A stretch of 64,000 nt of DNA from an uncultured Clostridium sp. (GTDB lineage: Bacteria; Bacillota; Clostridia; Oscillospirales; Ruminococcaceae): the NCBI GenBank assembly GCA_902490335.1, contig CABUDL010000002.1:1-64000 (forward strand), written 5' to 3'. Of the stretch, positions 42,493-52,152 are shown one piece after another; the stretch's first letter is position 1, and every line of letters begins with the position of its first letter. The position numbers and the translations under genes were made by a program. The notes under the pieces are model-generated. The model worked only from the letters and a program-made list of their open reading frames with translations, ran no database searches and was not told the origin of the DNA.

Positions 42493-44313
42493 TTATTCGT
42501 CGAGCTTGAGTACTGCCATGAAGGCTTCCTGCGGAACCTCCACCGAGCCGAGCTGGCGCATCCTCTTTTTGCCTTCCTTCTGCTTTTCCAGCAGCTTTTT
42601 CTTTCGGGTGATGTCGCCGCCGTAGCACTTGGCAAGGACGTCCTTGCGGAATGCCTTGACCGTTTCGCGAGCGATGATTTTGCCGCCGATGGCTGCCTGA
42701 ATCGGCACCTCGAACATCTGACGCGGGATGTTCTCCTTGAGTTTTTCTGCCATCTTGCGGGCACGGGCATAGGCGCGGTCGGCATGGACGATAAAGGAGA
42801 GGGCATCCACCACCTCGCCGCTGATCATGATGTCCAGCTTGACCAGTTTGGACTGCTGGTAGCCGGCAAATTCATAGTCAAAGGAGGCATATCCCTTGGT
42901 GCGGGATTTGAGCGCGTCGAAAAAGTCGTAGACAATCTCGTTGAGCGGCAGCTCGTAGTGCAGTTCGACGCGGTCGGTGTCCAGATACTTGGTGTCCTTA
43001 TAGGTGCCGCGGCGCTCCTGACACAGCTCCATGATGGTGCCGATGTAGGAGGCGGGAGCGAAGATGCTGGCTTTGACATACGGCTCCTCCGCCGATTCGA
43101 TGTCCGCCGGGTCGGGGTAGTTGGTTGGGTTGTCAATCATCATCACGCTGCCGTCGGTCATGTTCAGCTTGTAGATAACGCTGGGAGCGGTGGTAATCAA
43201 ATCCAGGTTGAACTCCCGTTCCAGACGCTCCTGGATAATCTCCATGTGCAGCAGTCCCAGAAATCCGCAGCGGAAGCCAAAGCCCAGCGCCTTGGAGGTT
43301 TCCGGCTCAAAGGTCAGCGAAGCGTCGTTGAGCTGCAGCTTGTCCAGTGCATCGCGCAGATCGGGATATTTTGCACCGTCTGCCGGATAGATGCCGCAGA
43401 AGACCATCGGGTTGACCTGACGGTAGCCGTCCAGCGGCTGTTTGGCAGGTGCATCCACTAAGGTGACGGTGTCGCCGACGACGGTGTCCTTGACGCTCTT
43501 GATGCTGGCGGTGATGTAGCCGACCTCACCTGCGGAAAGTCCGTCGGTTGGGACCAGGGTGGTAGCGCCCATGTAGCCGACCTCGACCACATGGAACTGT
43601 GCCTTGGTTGCCATCATCAGGATGTCGTCGCCCGGGCGCACCGTGCCGTGCATCACGCGGATATAGACAATGACGCCTTTGTAGCTGTCATAGTAGGAGT
43701 CGAAGATGAGCGCCTGCAAAGGAGCGTTCGGGTCGCCGGTGGGAGCGGGGATGTCGGTAACGATGCGCTCGAGCACCTGTTCAACGTTGAGTCCGGTTTT
43801 AGCGGAGATGCGCGGTGCATCCAGCGCCGGGATACCGATGATGTCCTCAATCTCATGGCAGACCATATCGGGGTTGGCACTGGGAAGGTCGACCTTGTTG
43901 ACCACCGGAACGACCTCCAGGTTGTGCTCAACGGCGAGGTAGGTGTTGGCAAGGGTCTGTGCCTCGATGCCCTGGGAGGCGTCCACCACCAGCAGTGCGC
44001 CCTCGCAGGCAGCCAGCGAGCGGGAAACCTCGTAGTTGAAGTCCACGTGACCGGGGGTGTCGATGAGGTTGAATTCATACAGGTTGCCGTCCTGTGCCTG
44101 GTACTGGACCTTGACGGCGCGCGCCTTGATGGTAATGCCGCGTTCACGTTCCAGGTCCATGTTGTCCAGCAGCTGGTTTTCCATCTCACGCAGCGAGATG
44201 GCCTGTGTCTTTTCCAGGATGCGGTCGGCGAGTGTGGACTTGCCGTGGTCGATGTGGGCGATGATGCAGAAGTTGCGGATACGGGACATATCCTTCTGCT
44301 GATTGTCTGGCAT
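42493..44313 (-). CDS. lepA: elongation factor 4
   Basis: A 606-residue translational GTPase (LepA/EF4). G1 AHIDHGKSTL, G2 RGITI, G3 DTPGHVDF and G4 NKVD are present, and the C-terminal domain contains GYASFDYEFAGYQQSKLVKLDI, diagnostic for LepA. It binds stalled ribosomes and can back-translocate tRNAs. Length is standard. Confidence 0.97.
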   Translation of the reverse strand: MPDNQQKDMSRIRNFCIIAHIDHGKSTLADRILEKTQAISLREMENQLLDNMDLERERGITIKARAVKVQYQAQDGNLYEFNLIDTPGHVDFNYEVSRSLAACEGALLVVDASQGIEAQTLANTYLAVEHNLEVVPVVNKVDLPSANPDMVCHEIEDIIGIPALDAPRISAKTGLNVEQVLERIVTDIPAPTGDPNAPLQALIFDSYYDSYKGVIVYIRVMHGTVRPGDDILMMATKAQFHVVEVGYMGATTLVPTDGLSAGEVGYITASIKSVKDTVVGDTVTLVDAPAKQPLDGYRQVNPMVFCGIYPADGAKYPDLRDALDKLQLNDASLTFEPETSKALGFGFRCGFLGLLHMEIIQERLEREFNLDLITTAPSVIYKLNMTDGSVMMIDNPTNYPDPADIESAEEPYVKASIFAPASYIGTIMELCQERRGTYKDTKYLDTDRVELHYELPLNEIVYDFFDALKSRTKGYASFDYEFAGYQQSKLVKLDIMISGEVVDALSFIVHADRAYARARKMAEKLKENIPRQMFEVPIQAAIGGKIIARETVKAFRKDVLAKCYGGDITRKKKLLEKQKEGKKRMRQLGSVEVPQEAFMAVLKLDE

Positions 44314-44472
44314 GGGATCTCACCTTTCTATAATGGGAAAAATACATTCAAAAAATTAGCCTTTTCGCCCTGCCGCTTTTGGAAGCCGGGGACGAAGGGA
44401 AACTACCATAAATTGTACCACAGCACCGCCTTTTGGGGCAAGGGGGCGTGCGCAGTTTTTCGGGGCAGACGG

Positions 44473-45306
44473 TCAGTTTTTGCCGGTCAGCTGCCGCAGC
44501 TGCTGCTCCCATTCGTGGTACAGGACGCCTAAGCTGCCGCGGTAATGCTCCTTCCAGGGCTTGTTGCGCCCGTAGTAATGGACGATGGCGGTGTTGCTGC
44601 GCACCCAGTCGAGGGTCAGCTTTTCCTGCGGGGGCAGGTGCAGATTTTTCAGCCGCAGATATTTTTCGCCCAGATTGTAGACCAGCGGGTCGAGCGGGAT
44701 GGTGCGGTCGGCATACAGGGCGTTGAGCACGTCCTGGTCGGGCAGCAGCAGGGTGGCTTTGTGCGACTGGATGTAGTCGATGATGGCTTGCGGGGATTCC
44801 TTTCGCAGCAGCGCAAGGTTCATCATCATCACACCGGAGTTTAAATATTTGGCGTGCTCGGACAGGTGCAGCCGGCGGCGGTTGAGTTCGCGGAAGGTGC
44901 GGCTTTCGATGTGGGAAGCGGCAGCGAACAGCTTGCCGTCAAAGTCGATTTGGTAGAGGGAGCGCAGGCTGTGCAGGACAATCAGGTCCGGGTCGAGGTA
45001 GAGGATGCGCTCAAGCTGCTGCGGAAGGTAGCGTGCGGCAAACAGACGGTAGTACATCTCGGTGGGGTACCGGTCGGAAACGGGAGCGTTTTGCAACAGG
45101 TCCTCCGGCACCTGTACATTTACCAGCTCGGTGCGGGGAAGCAGGGCGGACAGCGAGGCAAAGTCCTCCTCAGTCAGGGTGTTGTTGACCACATAAACGG
45201 TGTATACACCCTCCGGGTCCGATTGGGAAAGGGAGTAGAGCATGACAGTGAGGACCTTGAGGTAGTTGCGGTCGAGGGTCACTAAAATATGGTAAGGAAA
45301 CATCAT
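44473..45306 (-). CDS. glycosyltransferase family 8
   Basis: A 277-residue GT8 enzyme with the N-terminal ILVTLDRNYLKVLTVMLYSL and the metal-binding DxD in YLDPDLIVL (about residues 100-108), followed by FAAASHIE and YLNSGVMMMNL. It transfers a sugar from a nucleotide donor; the acceptor is unknown. No other cell-wall genes are adjacent. ATGATG at 45306 follows AGGAGGAAT. Confidence 0.88.
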   Translation of the reverse strand: MMFPYHILVTLDRNYLKVLTVMLYSLSQSDPEGVYTVYVVNNTLTEEDFASLSALLPRTELVNVQVPEDLLQNAPVSDRYPTEMYYRLFAARYLPQQLERILYLDPDLIVLHSLRSLYQIDFDGKLFAAASHIESRTFRELNRRRLHLSEHAKYLNSGVMMMNLALLRKESPQAIIDYIQSHKATLLLPDQDVLNALYADRTIPLDPLVYNLGEKYLRLKNLHLPPQEKLTLDWVRSNTAIVHYYGRNKPWKEHYRGSLGVLYHEWEQQLRQLTGKN

Positions 45307-45318
45307 ATTCCTCCTTAT

Positions 45319-46218
45319 TTAAATTCCGGTTTGAGCCGAAGGCGGCTGTTGTGCAAAGATTTCCAGAAACTGCTGGGCAGCCCAGCTTAAACTGCACCCT
45401 TTTTTGCAGACGGCAGCGATGCGGGTGTGCAGGTCCTCTTCGGAAAGTTCGCCGTACACCATGTTGTGATGCGGCATGATGCGGTAGGCGGACTGTGGGA
45501 CCACCGCGACCCCAAGCCCTGCCTCCGCCCACATCAGGGTGGTGCGGGCATCGTCGGCAATGCAGAAGACCTGCGGGGTGATCCCCTTTTGCTCGCACAG
45601 GGAGAGCAGGATTTTTTCAAAGCGGCGGTAGAGGATGACCGGTGCGTGTCCCAGCAGCTCGAGGGAGATCGGCTGACCGGAGGACATCCCCGCGGGAAAG
45701 AAGGAGGAGGCTCCCGCGGCAATCATCGGCTCGGGCGAGAGGTAGAGGCAGTTGAGCTGGTCGCTGTGGAAGGGGGTGCGCACGATGGCAAGCTCAATCA
45801 GCCCGGATTCCAGCATTTCCATCAGTTCAAAGGTGTTGCCCTCGTGGATGGCAAAGCCAATCTGCGGATACTTCTGGTGGAAGGCGGGGATGCGCCAGCC
45901 AAGCAGGGAGGCGCCCGAGGAGGACACCGTCCCGATGTGCAGAGTGCCGGTGAAGCCGGATGCCATCGCAAGCATCTCCTTGCGGGTCAGCTCGCTTAAT
46001 TCCAGGATGCCCTGCGCGCGCTTGTAAAGGACCCGCCCGGCTTCGGTCAACTCGATGCCGCGGGCGCTGCGCTCAATCAGCGGCAGGTGCAGCTCCTTTT
46101 CCAGCAGCTTCATCTGATAGCTCAGCGGCGGCTGGGAGAGGTGCAGCTTTTTGGCAGCGGCGCTGATGCTGCCCTCCTCGGCGATGGTGGTAAAATAAAG
46201 CAGTTGACGGATGTCCAC
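45319..46218 (-). CDS. LysR family transcriptional regulator
   Basis: A 299-residue LTTR with the winged-helix N-terminus (RQLLYFTTIAEEGSISAAAKKLHLSQPPLSYQMKLLEKEL) and a type II effector-binding domain. The start is GTG 46218 behind AAAGGAGG. It is divergent from the ABC exporter operon, the usual arrangement of LysR regulators and their target, so it may control that operon. Confidence 0.92.
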   Translation of the reverse strand: MDIRQLLYFTTIAEEGSISAAAKKLHLSQPPLSYQMKLLEKELHLPLIERSARGIELTEAGRVLYKRAQGILELSELTRKEMLAMASGFTGTLHIGTVSSSGASLLGWRIPAFHQKYPQIGFAIHEGNTFELMEMLESGLIELAIVRTPFHSDQLNCLYLSPEPMIAAGASSFFPAGMSSGQPISLELLGHAPVILYRRFEKILLSLCEQKGITPQVFCIADDARTTLMWAEAGLGVAVVPQSAYRIMPHHNMVYGELSEEDLHTRIAAVCKKGCSLSWAAQQFLEIFAQQPPSAQTGI

Positions 46219-46303
46219 CCGCTTGCCTCCTTTCCAAACAGATATACAGAAAAACTATAGCAGCCATAGAAATAAAATATTTTTTATAGGGGGAAAAGTA
46301 TGC

Positions 46304-46309
46304 TATAAT
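46304..46309 (+). promoter_or_regulatory. -10 box of the ABC exporter operon
   Basis: TATAAT at 46304-46309 in the intergenic region shared with the LysR gene. The -35 position is poor (TTTTTA), fitting LysR-type activation. Confidence 0.5.
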
Positions 46310-46357
46310 CATATCATATCGCACGATGCGGATGCAATGGAGGAAGAGGGAAGAACC

Positions 46358-48097
46358 ATGTTAAAGTTAGCAAAGTTTTTGAAACGATTTCGCAAGGAGG
46401 TCATCATCGGACCGATTTTCAAGCTGACCGAAGCCATCTTCGAGCTGATCGTTCCGCTGGTCATGGCAAAGATCATCGACGTCGGTATTGCCAACGGCGA
46501 CCGCGCCTATGTGCTGAAGATGGGCGGCGTGATGGTGCTGCTGGGACTGGTAGGATTGGGCTGTGCGCTGATCTGCCAGTACTGTGCGGCGCGCGCCAGC
46601 CAAGGCTTTGGAACGGTGCTGCGCTCGGAGATGTTTGCCCACATCAACAGCCTTTCCCACGGGGAAATCGACCAGATCGGCACCCCTTCGCTGATCACCC
46701 GAATCACCAACGACGTCAACCAGCTCCAGCTGGCGGTCGCGATGCTGATTCGTCTGGTGGTGCGCGCGCCGTTCCTGGTGATTGGTGCAGCGGTGATGGC
46801 GGTGATGCTCGACTGGCGGCTGTCGCTGATCTTCTTTATTGCCGGACCATTGGTAGCGCTGGTGCTGTATCTGGTGATGAGCCGCTCGGTGCCGTTTTTC
46901 AAAATCATCCAGCGCAAGCTGGACCGCCTGTCGCTGATCACCCGCGAAAATCTGTCGGGTGTGCGGGTCATCCGCGCCTTTTCCCGACAGGAGCAGGAGA
47001 AAAAGCGTTTCCATGAAGCCAACACCGACCAGATGGAAACAGCCATCTCGGTTGGACGGATTTCGGCGCTGCTCAACCCATTGACCAGCGCGATTGTAAA
47101 CCTTGCCATCGTAGCGGTGGTCTGGTTTGGCGGCGTGCGGGTGCAGGCAGGCGGGATGACACAGGGCGAAATCATCGCCTTTGTCAACTACCTCAATCAG
47201 ATTCTGGTTGCGATGATTGTGGTGGCAAACCTGGTGGTCATCTTTACCAAGGCGTTTGCTTCGGCAGCGCGTGTCAACGAGGTGCTGGAGATGCACAGCT
47301 CGATTGTCAACAAAACAAATCAGCCGGTGCAGCCGGCGCAGGACAGCCCGAAAATCTGCTTTGAGCAGGTCCGCTTCTGCTACCCGGAGGCGGGCGCCGA
47401 TGCGCTGTCGGACATCGACCTGACCATCCAGCGCGGGCAGACGGTGGGCATCATCGGCGGTACCGGCTGCGGAAAATCCACCCTTATCAACCTCATCCCG
47501 CGCTTTTATGAGGTGAGCAGCGGCAGCATCCGGGTGGATGGGACCGACGTGCGCAGCTACCCCGTCCCGCAGCTGAGAAAGAAAATCGGCATGGTGCCGC
47601 AGCGGGCGGTGCTGTTCTCCGGCACCCTGCGGGAGAATATGCAGTGGAACAAGCAGGACGCCAGCGATGAAGAAATCTGGCAGGCACTGCGGGTGGCACA
47701 GGCGGAGGAATTTGTGCGCAAGCTGCCGGACGGGCTGGACACCCGCATTTTGCAGGGCGGCGAGAACCTTTCGGGCGGGCAGAAGCAGCGTCTGACGATT
47801 GCCAGAGCGCTGGTCGGCTCACCGGAGATTCTGGTGCTGGACGACAGTGCCAGCGCACTGGACTTTGCCACCGATGCGGCGCTGCGGCGCGCGATTGCCG
47901 CTTTGGACAGGGAGATGACGGTGCTGATTGTCTCCCAGCGTGCAAACACAGTGCGCTATGCCGACCAGATCGTTGTGCTGGATGACGGCAGAGCGGTGGG
48001 AATCGGTACCCACGAGCAGCTGCTGGAAAGCTGCAAAGAATATCAGGAAATCTACTGGTCGCAGAACGAGCGGGTTTTGGCAAAGGAGGAAGCATAA
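46358..48097 (+). CDS. ABC exporter, subunit 1 (degenerate site half)
   Basis: A 579-residue ABC half-transporter, six helices then an ATPase. Walker A GGTGCGKST, signature LSGGQKQR and Walker B ILVLDDSASALD are present. The catalytic Glu after Walker B is Asp here, as in the TM287-like half of heterodimeric multidrug exporters. ATG 46358 follows GGAAGAGGGAAGAACC. Its stop overlaps the next start by one base (TAATG). Confidence 0.92.
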   Translation: MLKLAKFLKRFRKEVIIGPIFKLTEAIFELIVPLVMAKIIDVGIANGDRAYVLKMGGVMVLLGLVGLGCALICQYCAARASQGFGTVLRSEMFAHINSLSHGEIDQIGTPSLITRITNDVNQLQLAVAMLIRLVVRAPFLVIGAAVMAVMLDWRLSLIFFIAGPLVALVLYLVMSRSVPFFKIIQRKLDRLSLITRENLSGVRVIRAFSRQEQEKKRFHEANTDQMETAISVGRISALLNPLTSAIVNLAIVAVVWFGGVRVQAGGMTQGEIIAFVNYLNQILVAMIVVANLVVIFTKAFASAARVNEVLEMHSSIVNKTNQPVQPAQDSPKICFEQVRFCYPEAGADALSDIDLTIQRGQTVGIIGGTGCGKSTLINLIPRFYEVSSGSIRVDGTDVRSYPVPQLRKKIGMVPQRAVLFSGTLRENMQWNKQDASDEEIWQALRVAQAEEFVRKLPDGLDTRILQGGENLSGGQKQRLTIARALVGSPEILVLDDSASALDFATDAALRRAIAALDREMTVLIVSQRANTVRYADQIVVLDDGRAVGIGTHEQLLESCKEYQEIYWSQNERVLAKEEA

Positions 48098-49845
48098 TGG
48101 AAAACAGAAAAGAAACCCTTGCAAGGGTCCTCCGGTTTGCAAAGCCATACCGCTGGTATCTGCTGGCGGCTCTGGTCAGTGCGGTGCTCAGCGTTTCGCT
48201 GACCTTGTATGCGCCGGTGCTGATTGGTCGGGGAATCGACCAGATCATTGCGCCCGGCAAGGTGTATTTTGATAACCTGCTGCCAATTTTGCTCGAGCTT
48301 GGCATCGTGGCAGTTTTGGCAGCGCTCTTCCAGTGGCTGCTGACCCTGTGTACCAACATTGTCACCTATAAGACGGTGCGCGACCTGCGTTCGGCGGCAT
48401 TTGAGCATGTGGAGGAGATTCCGCTCTCCAACATCGACAGCCGCCCGCACGGCGACATCATCAGCCGCATCATCAACGACATCGATTCGGTCTCGGACGG
48501 ATTGCTTCAGGGCTTTTCCCAGCTGTTCACCGGAATCATCACCATTGCCATCACGCTGGTGTATATGCTGGCAATCAATTTCAAGGTGGGTCTGGTGGTG
48601 GTGGTCATCACGCCGCTGTCGCTGTTTGTGGCATCCTTTATTGCAAAACATTCCTTCGATATGTTCCGCCGTCAAAGCGCCATCAAGGGTCAACTGAGCG
48701 GCTGCATCGAGGAGCTGGTGGGCAACCAGAAGGTGGTCAAAGCCTTTTCCTATGAGGAGCGTGCCCAGCAGCAGTTTGACCAGATCAACCATCAGCTGTA
48801 CGACGTAGGGGTCAAGGCGCAGTTTTATTCTTCGCTGACCAATCCCTGCACCCGCTTTGTCAACGGAGTGGTCTATGCAGCGGTTGCCATCGTAGGTGCG
48901 CTCTCCTGCATTGCGGGCGGATTTTCGGTGGGTGCGCTGTCCAGCTTTTTGACCTACGCTAACCAGTACACCAAGCCGTTCAACGAGATTTCCGGCGTCA
49001 TCACCGAGCTGCAAACGGCAATCGCCAGCGCCAAGCGGGTGTTCGACATCATCGACGAGCCTGCCCAGCAGCCGGATGAACCGGATGCGGCTCATCCAAC
49101 CGGCTGCAAGGGTCAAATCGAAATCGACCGGGTCAGCTTCTCCTATGAAAAATCCCATCCGCTCATCCGTGATTTCCATTTGCAGGTAAAGCCCGGTCAG
49201 AGAATCGCGCTGGTCGGTCCGACCGGATGCGGCAAGACCACCATGATCAACCTCCTGATGCGATTTTACGATGTGGATGCAGGAGAGATTCGGGTGGACG
49301 GGCAGCCAATCAAAAAAATCGGCAGGGACTCGCTGCGCTCGCTGTACGGCATGGTGTTGCAGGACACCTGGATGTTCAAAGGCTCGGTGCGGGACAACAT
49401 CGCCTATGGCAAGCCCGATGCCACCGACGAGGAGGTGGTTGCAGCGGCAAAGGCAGCCCATGCCCACAGCTTTATTATGCGTCTGCCGCAGGGCTATGAT
49501 ACCGTGCTGGCGGAGGACGGCGGAAACATCTCGCAGGGACAAAAGCAGCTGCTGTGCATTGCGCGCGCCATGCTGACCAAGCCTTCGATGCTGATTTTAG
49601 ACGAGGCGACCTCGAGCATCGACACCCGAACCGAAATCAAAATCCAGCAGGCGTTTGCCCAGATGATGGAGGGACACACCAGCTTTGTGGTGGCACACCG
49701 GCTGTCCACCATCCGTGAGGCGGACTGCATCCTGGTGATGAAGGACGGACAGATCATCGAACAGGGAACCCATCAGCAGCTGCTGGAGAAAAAAGGATTT
49801 TATCATCAATTATATAACAGCCAGTTTATTCAGACAGAAGCATAG
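48097..49845 (+). CDS. ABC exporter, subunit 2 (consensus Walker B half)
   Basis: A 582-residue partner half-transporter. Walker A is GPTGCGKTT and Walker B MLILDEATSSID keeps the catalytic Glu. The signature is altered to ISQGQKQLL instead of LSGGQ, complementary to the Asp in subunit 1. Together they form a heterodimer with one consensus and one degenerate ATP site, typical of TM287/288 or LmrCD-type drug exporters. Confidence 0.93.
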   Translation: MENRKETLARVLRFAKPYRWYLLAALVSAVLSVSLTLYAPVLIGRGIDQIIAPGKVYFDNLLPILLELGIVAVLAALFQWLLTLCTNIVTYKTVRDLRSAAFEHVEEIPLSNIDSRPHGDIISRIINDIDSVSDGLLQGFSQLFTGIITIAITLVYMLAINFKVGLVVVVITPLSLFVASFIAKHSFDMFRRQSAIKGQLSGCIEELVGNQKVVKAFSYEERAQQQFDQINHQLYDVGVKAQFYSSLTNPCTRFVNGVVYAAVAIVGALSCIAGGFSVGALSSFLTYANQYTKPFNEISGVITELQTAIASAKRVFDIIDEPAQQPDEPDAAHPTGCKGQIEIDRVSFSYEKSHPLIRDFHLQVKPGQRIALVGPTGCGKTTMINLLMRFYDVDAGEIRVDGQPIKKIGRDSLRSLYGMVLQDTWMFKGSVRDNIAYGKPDATDEEVVAAAKAAHAHSFIMRLPQGYDTVLAEDGGNISQGQKQLLCIARAMLTKPSMLILDEATSSIDTRTEIKIQQAFAQMMEGHTSFVVAHRLSTIREADCILVMKDGQIIEQGTHQQLLEKKGFYHQLYNSQFIQTEA

Positions 49846-49851
49846 AGGACA

Positions 49852-49888
49852 AAGGGTCCCGACCAGACGGTCGGGACCCTTTGTCCTT
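49852..49888 (+). terminator. terminator of the ABC exporter operon
   Basis: ACAAAGGGTCCCGACC and GGTCGGGACCCTTTGT pair perfectly around AGAC. Confidence 0.88.
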
Positions 49889-49975
49889 TTGCTGTTTTAA
49901 AAATGCTCAAGGAAGATAATGTTTCTTTGCAAATCAGTAAATAGGCTGGATTTTAATAAACTTTTTAAAATAATA

Positions 49976-50004
49976 TTGACTTTTAAAATAAACAAAATTA
50001 TAAT
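49976..50004 (+). promoter_or_regulatory. promoter of the DUF2087 gene
   Basis: TTGACT (49976-49981) and TATAAT (49999-50004), spacer 17 bp; start codon at 50034 behind AAGGAGGAATAAAG. Confidence 0.8.
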
Positions 50005-50033
50005 AAGTTTATAAAATAAAAGGAGGAATAAAG

Positions 50034-50792
50034 ATGAAAGAAGGATGGGAACAGCTGGACGAACAGCAGCTTGCACAGGGATATTTTTTTGACCATCAAA
50101 AGGGATGTTGGGTGTGCCTGGATTGTCTGAAAGAATTTGACCGGCAGGAAATCTTTGCGTTCAACGGTAAATTTTACACAGCCCAAAAAGCAGTGCAGCT
50201 GCACCAGCGAAAGGAGCATCCAAACCGGCTGCACAAAATATTGGAAGAGGAGAAAAAGCTGCTTTCGCTGACCGAAAAGCAGGAACAGCTGCTCGAGCGG
50301 TTTGCAGCAGGGATGACCGATGCACAGATTGCAAAGGAGTTTGGCGTGTCTGCCTCAACGGTGCGTCACCAACGTTTTGTTTTTCGGGAGCGGGCAAAGT
50401 CAGCAAAGCTCTACCTTGCAGTGTGGCAGATGGTACAGCAGGGTCGGGAGCAATTAGACAAAGGAGAAGAACTGATTGAAATTCATGGAGGTGCAACTAT
50501 GGTGGATGCACGTTATGAAATTACCCAACAGGAGGAACAGAAGATTTTGTCGACGGTGTTTGCGTCGATGCAGCCGCTGCGCTTAAAGACATTTCCGCCA
50601 AAGGAGAAAAAGAAGGTAGTGATTTTGCGCACGATTGCCAAAGAGTTTGAAGAGGGAATCCGGTACAGCGAGGTGCAGGTAAATGAAATCCTCAAGGACA
50701 TCTACCCGGATTATGTTACCCTGCGCCGGTATCTGATCGAGTACGGATACCTGGAGCGTACCCGTGACGGCTCTGCCTATTGGAAGAAATAG
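50034..50792 (+). CDS. LuxR-type HTH and DUF2087 protein
   Basis: A 252-residue protein. The first 65 residues have a small Cys pair (CWVCLDCLKEF) near Trp residues. A LuxR/sigma-4-type HTH lies at about 80-115 (LTEKQEQLLERFAAGMTDAQIAKEFGVSASTVRHQ). A DUF2087 domain occupies about 170-250 (PPKEKKKVVILRTIAKEFEEGIRYSEVQVNEILKDIYPDYVTLRRYLIEYGYLER). It is a likely DNA-binding regulator. Single-gene unit with a strong promoter. Confidence 0.85.
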   Translation: MKEGWEQLDEQQLAQGYFFDHQKGCWVCLDCLKEFDRQEIFAFNGKFYTAQKAVQLHQRKEHPNRLHKILEEEKKLLSLTEKQEQLLERFAAGMTDAQIAKEFGVSASTVRHQRFVFRERAKSAKLYLAVWQMVQQGREQLDKGEELIEIHGGATMVDARYEITQQEEQKILSTVFASMQPLRLKTFPPKEKKKVVILRTIAKEFEEGIRYSEVQVNEILKDIYPDYVTLRRYLIEYGYLERTRDGSAYWKK

Positions 50793-50946
50793 GGGATTTG
50801 TCATTTTTCCCAACAAACGGGCGACGGGATAGGGCAACTTTCGGTGAAAAAATGGAACGGCAAGCAAGTATGGCAGAGAAAACGAGCAAAAACGAGAGAT
50901 TTTAAGCGCGAGCGGGATATAAATTAAATTTTCGGCTAAAAAGACC

Positions 50947-50975
50947 TTGACAACCTTTTGCCGTTTGTTTATAAT
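50947..50975 (+). promoter_or_regulatory. rplM promoter
   Basis: TTGACA (50947-50952), 17-bp spacer, TATAAT (50970-50975); both boxes are perfect. Confidence 0.9.
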
Positions 50976-50989
50976 AGAGAACGTTGATT

Positions 50990-51064
50990 TGTCATCATTG
51001 GATTTTTACGGAAAACCGATGATATAAATTGTATTCGATACAAATGAAACAGGAGGTACCATTC
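50990..51064 (+). promoter_or_regulatory. L13-type autoregulatory leader
   Basis: ATCATTGG (50994-51001) pairs with CCGATGAT (51016-51023), and TTGTAT (51029-51034) pairs with ATACAA (51038-51043), just before AGGAGG. Two small hairpins ahead of rplM fit the Firmicute L13 leader, which L13 binds to repress itself. Assigned by position and fold, not by a covariance model. Confidence 0.6.
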
Positions 51065-51487
51065 ATGTCTACAACAATGCCAAAAGCACAGAACATCACC
51101 CGTAAATGGTATGTTATCGACGCTGCAGACAAGCCGCTGGGACGCACCGCTGCCAAAGCTGCTGACCTGCTGCGCGGCAAACATAAACCGATTTTTGCTC
51201 CACACGTTGACTGTGGTGACCATGTCATCATCATCAACGCTGAGAAAGCTGTCCTCACCGGTAAAAAACTGGTTCAGAAGGTTCACTACCATCACTCCGG
51301 CTGGATTGGCGGTATGAAAGAAATCCGCTATGACAAGCTGATGAAAGAGAACCCGGAAAAAGCAATGATGCTGGCTGTTAAAGGTATGATTCCAGACACC
51401 ACCATCGGCAGACAGGCTCTGACCCGCTGCAGAATCTACAGAGGCAGCGAGCACAACCATGCTGCACAGAAACCAGAACAGCTCTAA
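51065..51487 (+). CDS. rplM: 50S ribosomal protein L13
   Basis: A 140-residue L13, an early-assembling 50S protein. WYVIDAADKPLGRTAAKAADLLRGKHKP and the GRQALTRCRIYRGSEHNH end are family signatures. ATG 51065 follows AGGAGGTACCATTC. rpsI follows after 22 bp, the universal L13-S9 order. Confidence 0.98.
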   Translation: MSTTMPKAQNITRKWYVIDAADKPLGRTAAKAADLLRGKHKPIFAPHVDCGDHVIIINAEKAVLTGKKLVQKVHYHHSGWIGGMKEIRYDKLMKENPEKAMMLAVKGMIPDTTIGRQALTRCRIYRGSEHNHAAQKPEQL

Positions 51488-51509
51488 TTGGGAAGGAGGA
51501 CAATGAATC

Positions 51510-51908
51510 ATGTACGAATCTAAAGCATACTTCTACGGCACCGGCAGAAGAAAACACTCTGTTTCCAGAGTAAGACTGTACCCAGGTACCGGTAAAGTTA
51601 CCATCAACGACAGAGACATCGACGAGTACTTCGGTCTGGATACCCTCAAACTGATCGTTCGTCAGCCATTTGAAGTTACCAACACTGCTGGTAAATTTGA
51701 CGTTGTCTGCACCGTTCGCGGCGGCGGCGTTTCCGGTCAGGCTGGTGCTATCCGTCACGGTATCTCCCGTGCTCTGCTGCAGAACGGCGACGAAATGCGC
51801 CCACTGCTCAAAAAAGCAGGTCTGCTGACCCGCGACCCAAGAATGAAAGAGCGTAAGAAATACGGTCTCAAGGCAGCTCGTCGCGCGCCTCAGTTCAGCA
51901 AGAGATAA
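51510..51908 (+). CDS. rpsI: 30S ribosomal protein S9
   Basis: A 132-residue S9 whose C-terminal tail RRAPQFSKR reaches the P-site tRNA. The last codons and stop (51901-51914) form the core of the integration site used by the downstream mobile element, so the insertion leaves the protein unchanged. Confidence 0.98.
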   Translation: MYESKAYFYGTGRRKHSVSRVRLYPGTGKVTINDRDIDEYFGLDTLKLIVRQPFEVTNTAGKFDVVCTVRGGGVSGQAGAIRHGISRALLQNGDEMRPLLKKAGLLTRDPRMKERKKYGLKAARRAPQFSKR

Positions 51909-51914
51909 TTTCCA
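51894..51914. other. attL: integration site in rpsI 3' end
   Basis: GTTCAGCAAGAGATAATTTCC covers the last codons and stop of rpsI. Its final 14 bp (51901-51914) are repeated exactly at 63512-63525, giving the left border of the element. The integrase gene starts to be read toward it 240 bp away. Confidence 0.75.
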
Positions 51915-52081
51915 CTGCTTCTCAGTACGTCTTTGGACGCTGTTTTGCAGGAATTATCGCATTTTTGGGGGCTGTGAATGTTCCTAAAAAGTGCTCAGAT
52001 TTTCTTCGTAAGGAGCAAGCAAGGAGCACACAAGGAACAAGGATCACAATCGCAAAAGCGTGCGAAAACAAAAGAACTTTG

Positions 52082-52125
52082 AAGCAGGAGATTGTTCCGA
52101 AAGGAGCGTATCTCCTGCTTTTTTT
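52082..52125. terminator. terminator near the left end of the element
   Basis: AAGCAGGAGAT (52082-52092) and ATCTCCTGCTT (52110-52120) form an 11-bp stem followed by T residues. It now terminates rpsI, although it belongs to the inserted DNA. Confidence 0.8.
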
Positions 52126-52152
52126 GTGCTGTGCGGCTTTTCCTTCTTCCTT

